Numbered from the stretch's first letter, positions 7,484-14,361 are shown. The stretch: DNA of 17,761 nucleotides from JAFARZ01 sp035651595 (GCA_035651595.1 DASRFJ010000221.1:1-17761); one strand, 5' to 3'. The notes: generated by a model from the letters alone, not told the origin. A program made the numbers and translations.

Positions 7484-8007
7484 GCCGAGGGGGACGCGAC
7501 CACCCGCGCCAGCCGCGACGTCACCTCCGGCGCCGCCGCCTCGAGTTGCCCGAGCACACGGTCGAAGTCGGCCGGGCTGCCGCCGTACGGATCCGGCACC
7601 TCCGCACCCGACCCCGCGACGTCGCCGAACAGCAGCACGCGATCCGGCGCGCCGCCCATCCGGAGCAGCGCCAGCAGGTTGGACCGGTCCATCGCCAGCA
7701 GCACGTCACGCGAATCGAACCACGAGGCGTCGATCTGCCGCGCCCGGTGCCCCGACCCGTCATATCCTCGCCGGGCCAGCGCGGAACGCGCACCGGAGTT
7801 CATCCGCTGCCCCAGATGCCAGTCCCCCGTACCCGCCGAATCCACCACAACCTGGGACGAAAGCCCCGCCCGGTCAATGGACGACCGCAGCACGACCTCG
7901 GCCATCGGCGACCGGCAGATATTACCCAGGCAGACTAGGCATACGCGGTACGGTTCGCCGGCGTCACGCCGGGTCGGCAACGGAGGAGGAGTCACGAACC
8001 TCAGCAT
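7480..8007 (-). CDS. Low-molecular-weight protein-tyrosine-phosphatase family
   Basis: A 175-residue cytoplasmic phosphatase. The P-loop CLGNICRS (Cys26 nucleophile, Arg32, Ser33) sits near the N terminus as usual. The general-acid loop is PDPYGG with Asp139. I chose ATG 8007, preceded by GGTGG six bases upstream; the start lies inside the end of the acyltransferase gene (44 bases overlap). The stop overlaps the next start (ATGA), coupling it to the fructosamine-kinase homologue. Family members in such pairs can dephosphorylate ribulosamine 5-phosphates on proteins, giving the kinase its substrate. So a role in protein deglycation is at least as likely as tyrosine dephosphorylation. Confidence 0.9.
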   Translation of the reverse strand: MLRFVTPPPLPTRRDAGEPYRVCLVCLGNICRSPMAEVVLRSSIDRAGLSSQVVVDSAGTGDWHLGQRMNSGARSALARRGYDGSGHRARQIDASWFDSRDVLLAMDRSNLLALLRMGGAPDRVLLFGDVAGSGAEVPDPYGGSPADFDRVLGQLEAAAPEVTSRLARVVASPSA

Positions 8008-9289
8008 GCCGTACCACCGGCGCCGGCTCGTAATCAGGCCCGTACCGTGCGTCCAGCCACTTGCCGGCCCGCCGCCCAAGCGACTGCATGGGCCGCTCCA
8101 CCAGCAGGTACGTCACCGAAGACAACGCGATCAGCACGACGAGGAACCCCGCGGTCATCAGCAGGTCGGTGCCGGTCGCGTGCTTGTGGTGGAACCGCAG
8201 CGGCGAGTAGTAGCCGATCTCGATCAGCAGCGGATGCAGCAGGTAGACCGAGTAGCTGATCAGCCCGAGCCAGGCCAGCCACTTCGGGATCCACATGTGC
8301 CGCAGCAGCAGCCCGGCACCGAACGTGAGCCCGGCCAGGAAGAAGGCGAAGAACCAGCGCCTTTCCCACAGCAGTTCGGCACCTGCGGAAATGCCCCAGG
8401 CATGGCTGTGCCACAGACCGGCGGCGATGGCGAGCCCGATCGTCGTCACCGCCACGAGGCCGGCCCGGAACCAGGTGTATTGCCCCTGCTCAGCGCGATA
8501 CAGCGCGGTCCCGGTGAACATCAGTCCGAGGATGGACAGGCCTTCCCATGGATAGATCCAGCCGCCGTTGAACGCCAGCAGCAGCACCGCCACCAGCCCG
8601 GCGAGGGCCGCGCCCAGCAGCCGCGCCTTGCCGCGCAGCAGCACGGCGATCGCCAGCCCGGTCAGCAGGATCAGGTCCGCGGCCGCGGCGATCAGCTGCG
8701 GGCTCGACATGCGGTGCGAGAAGTACTGCTGCGGCAAGATCCCGCCCAGCACCACCGCGGCGACGCCGAACCCGACAGCGTAATAGCCGCTCCTCTTGTG
8801 CACGCCGCCGATGAACAGCGCGGTGAGCAGCAGGTAGAACACCATCTCGTAGGACAGCGACCAGACCACGTTCGGCAGGTTCGGCCCGGCCAGCACGTTG
8901 CTCATCATCAGCAACTGCGACAGCACGGACGTGGTCGGATCGCCCTGCGCGCCGTGCAGGTTGCCGTAGCCGATCGCCCACAGCAGCAGCGCGCACGCGA
9001 TCGCCAGCAGATACAGCGGATACAGCCGGAACACGCGGCTCACCCAGAACGTGCGGACGCTGCCCTTCCGCTCCAGGGAGGCCGGCACGATGTAGCCGCT
9101 GATCATGAAGAACACGAACACGCCATACCGCCCGGTATCCAGCCAGTGGTACACGTGTCCCCGCACACCCGGCAGCAGATACGGGCTCAAATGGTCGAAC
9201 ACCACGGCCAGCGCGGCGATCCCACGCAGCGCGTCCAGCCAAGCCAGTCGCTGCGCACGCGGCGTCACGGTCGTGGTGGTGGCGGCCAT
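7964..9289 (-). CDS. Membrane acyltransferase, family 3 (OafA-like)
   Basis: A 441-residue integral membrane O-acyltransferase. It opens with the family motif LDALRGIAALAVVFDH, with the conserved Arg and His, and has about ten hydrophobic segments, including FFMISGYIVP and a late VYLLHPLLIEIGYY. Such enzymes move acyl groups onto sugars of cell-surface glycans, lipids or exported metabolites. The acceptor cannot be told. I chose ATG 9289 because the family motif begins some 20 residues later and a TAGAGT box ends 8 bases upstream (leaderless style). A GTG at 9343 is possible. It is the first gene of the four-gene operon ending at 5194. Confidence 0.92.
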   Translation of the reverse strand: MAATTTTVTPRAQRLAWLDALRGIAALAVVFDHLSPYLLPGVRGHVYHWLDTGRYGVFVFFMISGYIVPASLERKGSVRTFWVSRVFRLYPLYLLAIACALLLWAIGYGNLHGAQGDPTTSVLSQLLMMSNVLAGPNLPNVVWSLSYEMVFYLLLTALFIGGVHKRSGYYAVGFGVAAVVLGGILPQQYFSHRMSSPQLIAAAADLILLTGLAIAVLLRGKARLLGAALAGLVAVLLLAFNGGWIYPWEGLSILGLMFTGTALYRAEQGQYTWFRAGLVAVTTIGLAIAAGLWHSHAWGISAGAELLWERRWFFAFFLAGLTFGAGLLLRHMWIPKWLAWLGLISYSVYLLHPLLIEIGYYSPLRFHHKHATGTDLLMTAGFLVVLIALSSVTYLLVERPMQSLGRRAGKWLDARYGPDYEPAPVVRHAEVRDSSSVADPA

Positions 9290-9297
9290 GAAGATCG

Positions 9298-9303
9298 ACT
9301 CTA
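9298..9303 (-). promoter_or_regulatory. Putative -10 box for the acyltransferase operon
   Basis: TAGAGT on the minus strand is followed by eight bases and ATG 9289. This spacing fits a leaderless transcript; no Shine-Dalgarno sequence is present. The -35 region (CCGAAT) is poor. Confidence 0.35.
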
Positions 9304-9484
9304 CAACGCTACTCACCGCTATTCGGACATTACCGGGCAGCACCGTGGCGGAAATCCTCGCTGGTGAGCGCAGGTCCCAGTGGTGACACCCATGTCGTTC
9401 TGCACAAATGAGAGCTCTTAAAGATTTTGTTCAGAACGGCCTGTGGTTCCACTTCCCGGGTCCCTGCCGCGCCCGACGGTGCGA

Positions 9485-9514
9485 TTCGCTGTACGCGCTG
9501 GAGCCTGCTAGGAT
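9485..9514 (+). promoter_or_regulatory. Putative promoter of tRNA-Lys
   Basis: TTCGCT (9485-9490) and TAGGAT (9509-9514) are separated by 18 bases, giving a start near 9521, a few bases before the mature tRNA. The -10 is good and the -35 moderate. Confidence 0.5.
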
Positions 9515-9528
9515 CACAGCGTTGTGAC

Positions 9529-9601
9529 GCGCCGCTAGCTCAACTGGCAGAGCAGCGGACTCTTAATCCGCGGGTTCGGGGTTCGAGTCCCTGGCGGCGC
9601 A
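9529..9601 (+). tRNA. tRNA-Lys (anticodon CTT)
   Basis: A full cloverleaf. The acceptor GCGCCGC pairs with GCGGCGC, and the discriminator is A9601. The anticodon stem GCGGA/TCCGC encloses loop CTCTTAA with anticodon CTT at 9562-9564. The T arm is CGGGG-TTCGAGT-CCCTG. The CCA end is not encoded in full (ACCC). A tyrosine recombinase gene ends 231 bases downstream, pointing at the tRNA 3' end. That is the classic layout of an element inserted into a tRNA gene, so the 3' half may be an attachment site. No second copy of this 3' end occurs in the window. Confidence 0.97.
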
Positions 9602-9609
9602 CCCGTTCT

Positions 9610-9642
9610 GACCTGGAGTTTTCGGCTCCGGGTCGTTCTTTT
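9610..9642 (+). terminator. Intrinsic terminator of tRNA-Lys
   Basis: GACCTGGAG (9610-9618) pairs with CTCCGGGTC (9626-9634) with one G-U, over a 7-base loop. The T-rich run GTTCTTTT follows. It starts 8 bases after the tRNA. This is the clearest rho-independent terminator in the window. Confidence 0.88.
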
Positions 9643-9652
9643 ATGTCGGCCG

Positions 9653-9693
9653 GTGGGACCGTGGTGGGTCCCACGTGGGACCAGCTTCTGGTC
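9653..9693. repeat. Palindrome and direct-repeat cluster next to the integrase gene
   Basis: GTGGGACC occurs at 9653-9660 and 9675-9682, exactly 22 bases apart (about two helical turns). Its complement GGTCCCAC is at 9667-9674, so 9667-9682 is a perfect 16-bp palindrome. A further dyad, GACCAG-CTT-CTGGTC, overlaps at 9679-9693. The cluster lies between the tRNA-Lys terminator and the recombinase stop. It could hold recombinase arm-binding sites or end the integrase transcript. Confidence 0.6.
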
Positions 9694-9832
9694 GGCTGAA
9701 CTTTCGTTTCTCTCCACAGGATTGCTGGAGGCCCGGCTGCCGCGCCGGGTAGGCGTTGTCCGGGTCCTCGGGTCGATACGGGCAGGGTGGGGCCACGCGC
9801 CGTCACCGACGCGTTCCCGGGATGCCTGATGG

Positions 9833-11143
9833 TCAGTTGGTGATATCGGCCAGCACGGGAGCGCTGCGCCTGCGGATGCTGCCGCCACCCGGCGGGCTCT
9901 TGCCCGCTTTCAGCACCAGCCGCGCGGCAGCAGCTGCCGATTTCAGGCCCAGTTCGACCGCGACACTCAGATATGTGTCCGCGGTCAGAACCACGCTGGA
10001 GTGCCCGAGCTGGTCGGCGATCGTCTTGAGATCCTCGCCCGCGAGCAGCATCAGGGTGGCAGCACCGTGCTGGAGATCGTGCAGCCGTACCGGCGGCAGG
10101 CCAGTCTCCTCGACGAGATCGCTGAACTTGTGAGTCAGGTAGGACGAGGACAGCGGCTCGCCGTCCTCGTGCGTGAAGACCCACCCGCTGGGCGTGATCC
10201 CGGCCTTGGCGAACTGCCGGTCCTGCCTGCTGCGATGCGCACGCAGGACGATAACAGTCTCCGGGTCCAGAGCGACCGCGCGGAGACTCGATTCCGTCTT
10301 CAGCGGGCACGCCCGCAGCTGGCCGCCGGCATCTTGCTGGAGCTGCCGGGAGATGTAGGCAACCCCCTCGTCCAGATCCAGGTCATCCCACATCAGCCCG
10401 CACGCCTCGCCGCGCCGCAGCCCGCTCATCGCGATCAGGCGATACGCGGCGAACAACCGTTGACTGGCAATTGAGGACAAGAACTCCGCGAGCTGATCCG
10501 GCGTCCACACCGCCACCACGGGCCTCTCCCCCGTCCGCCGCCACTCCTCGACCCGCCGCCTAGTCCATACCACCGCGAACGGCCTGCGCCCCTTCGGGAG
10601 CTTCAGGTACCTAGCCGGATTATCCCGGATCAGCCGTTCCCGCACCGCAGCGTTGAGCGCGGACCGCAGCGTCGAGAACAGCCGCCGCGCCGTCGCCGCG
10701 GTCATCCCCTCGTCGAACAGCCGCTGGAACGCGTCCTGCACGTGGCCAATGTGCAGCTCGCGCAGCAACACCCCGTCCAGCAGCCGGCGGAAGTACAGCC
10801 GGATATGACTGCGGTACATGCGCCGCGTGCTATCGCGCAGCCGCGCCCGGGTGCCGACCCACGTCTCCAGCCACTCCGCCACCGTGTAGACATCGCAGTC
10901 CGGACCACCCGGCACGGGGACGCTGAGCCGGTCTCTTTCGGCGGCAGCCGCCTCGGGGCTCAAGTAGCCACCCCGGCGAAGCCTCTGTCTCCCGCCGTCG
11001 ACGTGCCTGGGCAAGTCGATGCTGAAATACCAGCTCCCATGCCCAGGCTCAGCCAGCCGCGGGCACGATGCTCCTTTCCGCCCGCCATGCCCGTCCCGGC
11101 ACCCGCACCGCGCGAACACCGAACCTGCACCCCGCCCGCCCAA
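9833..11143 (-). CDS. Tyrosine recombinase (integrase) with altered catalytic Arg
   Basis: A site-specific integrase of the actinobacterial plasmid/phage type, about 436 residues. The N-terminal part has the zinc-ribbon-like FARCGCRDGHG plus HGSWYF, then a SAM-like core-binding domain, then the catalytic domain with ArgI in GLRRGE, Lys in PLKTESSLR, His in LGHSS and Tyr in TADTYLSV. The usual H-x-x-R reads His355-Asp-Leu-Gln358 (codon CAG at 10072-10070), so the second catalytic arginine is missing and activity is doubtful. The start is uncertain: TTG 11143 puts GSVFARCGC seven residues in, as in relatives, with AAGGGA upstream; the frame is open to GTG/ATG starts at 11221-11263. There is no obvious excisionase or replication gene next to it. 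Confidence 0.85.
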   Translation of the reverse strand: MGGRGAGSVFARCGCRDGHGGRKGASCPRLAEPGHGSWYFSIDLPRHVDGGRQRLRRGGYLSPEAAAAERDRLSVPVPGGPDCDVYTVAEWLETWVGTRARLRDSTRRMYRSHIRLYFRRLLDGVLLRELHIGHVQDAFQRLFDEGMTAATARRLFSTLRSALNAAVRERLIRDNPARYLKLPKGRRPFAVVWTRRRVEEWRRTGERPVVAVWTPDQLAEFLSSIASQRLFAAYRLIAMSGLRRGEACGLMWDDLDLDEGVAYISRQLQQDAGGQLRACPLKTESSLRAVALDPETVIVLRAHRSRQDRQFAKAGITPSGWVFTHEDGEPLSSSYLTHKFSDLVEETGLPPVRLHDLQHGAATLMLLAGEDLKTIADQLGHSSVVLTADTYLSVAVELGLKSAAAAARLVLKAGKSPPGGGSIRRRSAPVLADITN

Positions 11144-11183
11144 CCAGACCCGTCCCTTCCCGCAGCCAACATCCGTCGCCGTC

Positions 11184-11312
11184 GTGCTGATGTGGCTTGA
11201 CCTGGCAACCCGCCGCGACATCGGCGGCGGCGCGAAGCTGGCCTGGGCGTTGTTCGGCCTCATCCCGTTCGTGCCGTTCCTGTACGTGCTAACCGGCGGC
11301 GACCTGTGGTGA
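11184..11312 (+). pseudogene. Tail of a small membrane protein gene (5'-truncated)
   Basis: The + frame ends with a very protein-like stretch: a hydrophobic start (VLMWLDLATRRDI), then GGGAKLAWALFGLIPFVPF and LYVLTGGDLW before TGA. It resembles the ends of small two-helix membrane proteins common in actinobacteria (phospholipase-D N-terminal-like). Upstream in the same frame the sequence is Pro/Arg-rich and overlaps the integrase gene, so the front half appears lost. It also overlaps the last codons of the MauD-like gene on -. I read it as a host-gene remnant at a rearrangement junction. A complete 42-residue protein from GTG 11184 is the alternative. Confidence 0.42.
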
Positions 11313-11858
11313 CCTAGACGACGTGGCGGAAGCGGTGATGCCGCCCAGCTGGGCGACGGTGTTCACTCCTTGCTTGGTCCTGATCACCCCATCGGCGCCG
11401 ACCGCTATCGCGAATGGCCGGCCCTTGATCGTGAACACCTCCGCGACCTCCTTGTCCGGCATGACCAGGACCCGCACGCTGGCCGGCAGCCGCAGTTTCT
11501 CGTGACCGTCTGGAGCGGTCACGACGATCAGGGAGTCGGCCAGATCGCCGGGATCCGAGCCTGCTATCTCGTCGGCCAGGCGTACGCAGGGCAGGCAAGT
11601 CGCGGACAGGAACAGCAGCACGGCCGGCCGCCCGACTATCTGCGCGGCATTGAGGGTCCCGCCGCTGCCGTCACGGCCGGTGAACGGAGGCAGCTTGCTG
11701 CCTACGGCCGGTCCTTGATTCTGGAAGAGCAGCTCACGCGATTCGGCCGTCTGCTCCGCCGCGGGCGCCCCCTGGCGCACCAGGCCGAGCACGACGGCAG
11801 CGAGCGCGACGATGGCCAGCCACTGCACGATGACCACGATGGCCCAGCCGGTGGGCAT
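11289..11858 (-). CDS. MauD-like membrane-anchored thioredoxin-fold protein
   Basis: A 189-residue protein with one N-terminal membrane helix (about 6-27) and an external thioredoxin fold. The redox motif is Cys88-Leu-Pro-Cys91 in LFLSATCLPCVRLA. A later RPFAIAV carries the cis-Pro region, followed by the typical GVIRTKQGVN. It matches the MauD/TlpA-like redoxin type, which shapes disulfides in exported proteins. The ribosome site AGGAGGT is ideal, 5 bases before ATG. It begins 9 bases after the MauE-like gene and two genes after a ten-cysteine exported protein, its likely client. The tail SRSPQVAAG lies over a gene remnant on + and may be a junction product. Confidence 0.85.
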   Translation of the reverse strand: MPTGWAIVVIVQWLAIVALAAVVLGLVRQGAPAAEQTAESRELLFQNQGPAVGSKLPPFTGRDGSGGTLNAAQIVGRPAVLLFLSATCLPCVRLADEIAGSDPGDLADSLIVVTAPDGHEKLRLPASVRVLVMPDKEVAEVFTIKGRPFAIAVGADGVIRTKQGVNTVAQLGGITASATSSRSPQVAAG

Positions 11859-11867
11859 GATTACCTC

Positions 11868-12458
11868 CTAGCTTCGCCGTACCCGGAGTGCCCCGCGCGC
11901 GGTGGCGCTCGCAAGCAGGCGGGTCAGTATGAAGACAAGCGCCGCCGCCAGGGTCACGGGCAGGACGGAGCCGCCCGGGACCGCTACCGCGACGATTCCT
12001 CGAGTGCCGCGGAACAGGTCCAGGCTGGCCGGCGGGACTATAGCGATCACGGTCGCCGACCCGGCCAGGACCGTATTGACCGCGACGTGCTGCCAGCTGA
12101 TCATCCGGGGCGCGGCGCTGCCGCCGCAGCCGCAGTCAAAGACCCGCCCGCGGGCCAGATTGACCGCGATGGCGGCCGAGAAGCACACGAGCAGCGCGGC
12201 GAGGACGGCGGCGACCTCAGCGGGAAAGACTCCGAGCAGCAGAAGCAGGCCAGCCGTGACCTCAACCGCCGGGACCGACACGGTCGCGACGCCGGTCAGG
12301 CCGGCCGGAAGGATCTGATAGTTCGTAATGGCGAGCCGGACCTCGTTGAGGTCGGCCAGCTTAACGGCGCCCGCGCGGACGAACGCGCCCGCAATGCACA
12401 AGCGCATGATCAGGAGGATGGTGGCCGCTGTTCCGGTCAAGCCCGCATCGTTCATCAT
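11868..12458 (-). CDS. MauE/DoxX-like redox membrane protein
   Basis: A 196-residue membrane protein with four or five hydrophobic helices. It carries the hallmark RGRVFDCGCGG between helices, followed by SWQHVAVNTVLA, as in the MauE family. These proteins pass electrons between the membrane and a MauD-type thioredoxin, as DsbB or DsbD do for their partners. I chose ATG 12458 (another ATG follows at once), 10 bases after the stop of the ten-cysteine protein. The open frame reaches further up, but that part overlaps the upstream gene. The gene order E then D is as in methylamine-dehydrogenase (mau) clusters, yet mauB, mauF and mauG are absent here. Confidence 0.85.
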   Translation of the reverse strand: MMNDAGLTGTAATILLIMRLCIAGAFVRAGAVKLADLNEVRLAITNYQILPAGLTGVATVSVPAVEVTAGLLLLLGVFPAEVAAVLAALLVCFSAAIAVNLARGRVFDCGCGGSAAPRMISWQHVAVNTVLAGSATVIAIVPPASLDLFRGTRGIVAVAVPGGSVLPVTLAAALVFILTRLLASATARGALRVRRS

Positions 12459-12468
12459 CAGCAGAGGC

Positions 12469-12906
12469 TCATAAGATGCCGTAGCAGAAGTCGTATTCTC
12501 CGCCAGTGCATTCGAGCGCACAGCCGGTTCTTGTAGACCACCGGCAGCTTACGGTGAAGCAGCAGTCGTGGCACCACTTGCCGCCCTTGCAACCGCCGCC
12601 GCTGCAGAAGCCCACATCGAGCCGGCAGAAATCAGTGTTGTAGCCGGCCGGGGCCGCGATGCCACGGCGGACCCGTATCTCCTGGAGTTGCTTGCGGACT
12701 CCGGGTGGCGCCGAGCGGACCAGCGTGCTGTTGCCGGGCGCGCCGTTGGCCGCCGCGCGGGCAGGTTGCATCCCCGCGATGTCGGCAATCCCGGCGACGG
12801 CCGCCGTCGCCGCCGCGGTCATGCCGATCTGGCGCAGGAACTTCCTGCGGGTGGCCGGCGGACCCTGATCCTGCGACGGCCGGTCGTTGTACTGTTCTTG
12901 GTCCAT
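12469..12906 (-). CDS. Tat-exported ten-cysteine mini-protein
   Basis: A 145-residue protein not recognised at family level. Residues 19-25 (TRRKFLR) are a textbook twin-arginine motif, followed by a weakly hydrophobic Ala-rich segment and a likely cleavage after ARA (residues 49-51). The mature part has a polar lead of about 40 residues, then ten Cys in residues 94-141: 94, 101, 106, 112, 115, 116, 121, 129, 133 and 141. That is enough for five disulfides. Trp111 and Trp123 lie inside this block. Near the end Glu-Tyr138-Asp is a good tyrosine-sulfation context. The ribosome site AAGGAG lies 7 bases before ATG. It sits between the sulfotransferase and the MauE/MauD-like genes. It vaguely recalls the disulfide-rich methylamine dehydrogenase light chain but is much shorter. 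Alternatives are a toxin, bacteriocin-like factor or electron carrier. Confidence 0.85.
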   Translation of the reverse strand: MDQEQYNDRPSQDQGPPATRRKFLRQIGMTAAATAAVAGIADIAGMQPARAAANGAPGNSTLVRSAPPGVRKQLQEIRVRRGIAAPAGYNTDFCRLDVGFCSGGGCKGGKWCHDCCFTVSCRWSTRTGCALECTGGEYDFCYGIL

Positions 12907-12946
12907 CGGGTTTCTCCTTGGTGCTGTCGCCCGCCGCTGCGGCGGG

Positions 12947-14269
12947 TCAGGTGGCCAGGCCGAGGATCTCGGCGAGCATGTCGACGCGTGACTCGGCGGT
13001 GAATGGCCTCTCGTCATCGCCGGTGTCGCAATACCGCAGCTCGTTTCTGCGCAGCGCCACGCCGAGGTTCGCGCTGCCGCTGAGCACGGCCTCCCATACC
13101 TTGTCCGCGCCGAGCACGTCCCACTCGGTTCCGCCCTGCTCGTCACCGGCGGGCCCGGTCACGCTGCGGCCGGGGAGGTCTACCCGCCAGCGCACCTCGT
13201 GCCCGTCGCTACCGTGGCTGATGATCCCGAAGGGCGCCGCGGCAATGGGTCCCCAGTGGCGGCCGAACCGCTCGTCCAGCCGCGCGAGCCCGGCGCCGAG
13301 ACGCTCGGCGACGAGCGCCGCCCCGGGGCAGTCGATGCCGTACACGGTGCCGGCCGCCCGGTATCCCCGCGCCGAGCCGGCCGGCTCGCCGGCAGCCCGG
13401 ACATCGCCGGGTACCGTCGTTGTTCCCCACTGGCCGTCCACTTGGAGGTAGCCGAGCTGGCCGGCGATCTCGTTCATCTGGTCGAGCACGGGGGCCGGGA
13501 TGCGTCCCGCGGGGAGCGTCCAGCCTCTCCCTATCGATGCCGCGCTGATCACGGACGTGTGCCATATCTTGTAGTCGGCAGGCCCGGAACGTTCGTGCTC
13601 GGCGGTAAAGCACTGCTTGGTGATGCCAGGCGCCGGTTGCACATCCAGGAACTCGAAGATGTCTTCGGCGGTGCTCTCTGGGTCAGTCACCATATCCTCG
13701 TAACGCACCCGGTGGCACGCCCCCGCGAACCTTTCCTCGGTGGCGAGGATCGCGGCGGTGTTGTCGTTCCAGTACCGGGCCAGAGCCAGGACGATGTTGC
13801 CAGGGCTGCCGGCGATGTAGGGATCGAATCCGTAGCCGGACAGCCCCCACGGGCATGCCTCGATGCCCGAAGCCACCATGTCCATCGGATGACGGTAGAG
13901 GCACAGGAACTTCGCGTCGGGGTATATCCGCATCAGCAGGTCCGCGAAGCGGGCGGTGGCCAGGCTCTTGTCGCAGTACCTCTGCCCGCCTCGGCGCGCC
14001 AGATACGAACCGGTCATCATGTCCACGGTGTGCCGGATACCGGCGATCGCGGCGTCCGGTATCTCCGGCGGCTCCGCACCCCGCTCCGGTGACAGCGGCG
14101 CTCCCTCGATGAGCGACCAGACCGTGGCCAGCTGCGCGCATAGCGCGGGAATGTTCGTCTCGGGCGGACAGACCAGCTCCGGGTGCGCGTCCAGGATGAA
14201 CCGGAGCAGGGTCGATCCGGACCGCGCGCCGCACAGCACGAATACCGGAGCACCAGCACGCTCTGCCAT
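12947..14269 (-). CDS. PAPS-dependent sulfotransferase with extra C-terminal domain
   Basis: A 440-residue protein. Residues 8-310 or so form a sulfotransferase fold: the 5'-phosphosulfate loop CGARSGSTLLR (13-23), HPELVCPPETN after it, DKSLATARFADLL, and the 3'-phosphate motif YRHPMDMVAS (Arg126, Ser134). It transfers sulfate from PAPS to a hydroxyl or amine. The last 120 residues or so are a separate domain with WRVDLPGRSV and WEAVLSGSANLGVALRRNEL, which resembles SCP2-type lipid-carrier domains; this is tentative. The start ATG 14269 has GGAGGG five bases upstream. The next gene begins 40 bases downstream, so the ten-cysteine protein may be its substrate; a small-molecule or lipid acceptor is equally possible. 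Confidence 0.85.
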   Translation of the reverse strand: MAERAGAPVFVLCGARSGSTLLRFILDAHPELVCPPETNIPALCAQLATVWSLIEGAPLSPERGAEPPEIPDAAIAGIRHTVDMMTGSYLARRGGQRYCDKSLATARFADLLMRIYPDAKFLCLYRHPMDMVASGIEACPWGLSGYGFDPYIAGSPGNIVLALARYWNDNTAAILATEERFAGACHRVRYEDMVTDPESTAEDIFEFLDVQPAPGITKQCFTAEHERSGPADYKIWHTSVISAASIGRGWTLPAGRIPAPVLDQMNEIAGQLGYLQVDGQWGTTTVPGDVRAAGEPAGSARGYRAAGTVYGIDCPGAALVAERLGAGLARLDERFGRHWGPIAAAPFGIISHGSDGHEVRWRVDLPGRSVTGPAGDEQGGTEWDVLGADKVWEAVLSGSANLGVALRRNELRYCDTGDDERPFTAESRVDMLAEILGLAT

Positions 14270-14307
14270 CGTCACCCTCCAGAACCCTGCCTTGGTTTCC
14301 GCTGGGT

Positions 14308-14337
14308 GGCCCGCCCGGCTGCCTGGCCGGGCGGGCC
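14308..14337 (-). terminator. GC-rich hairpin between secreted-protein and sulfotransferase genes
   Basis: GGCCCGCCCGGC (14308-14319) and GCCGGGCGGGCC (14326-14337) form a perfect 12-bp stem with a 6-base loop, 24 bases after the stop of the secreted-protein gene. No T tract follows. It may end that transcript or lower expression of the sulfotransferase cluster. I see no clear promoter in the 38 bases between it and the next start. Confidence 0.65.
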
Positions 14338-14361
14338 CGGTTTGCTGAATGTCTTGCCCGG

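Noticed and set aside
9290..9343. Longer acyltransferase start at GTG 9343
   Set aside because: No ribosome site lies at proper distance, and the added residues do not belong to the family; ATG 9289 with a -10 box eight bases upstream is better.
6629..9367. A 912-codon open frame on + across the kinase, phosphatase and acyltransferase genes
   Set aside because: It is Gln/Arg/Pro/His-rich with no domain and lies opposite three proteins with intact catalytic motifs.
12469..12906. Calling the ten-cysteine protein a methylamine dehydrogenase light chain
   Set aside because: The neighbouring MauE/MauD genes invite this, but the Cys block is about half the usual length, the cysteine spacing does not match what I recall, and the large-subunit and TTQ-maturation genes are absent in the window.
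12907..13146. N-terminal extension of the ten-cysteine protein frame
   Set aside because: It overlaps the end of the sulfotransferase gene, reads as random Arg/Ser/Pro, and the strong AAGGAG site with the Tat motif fixes the start at 12906.
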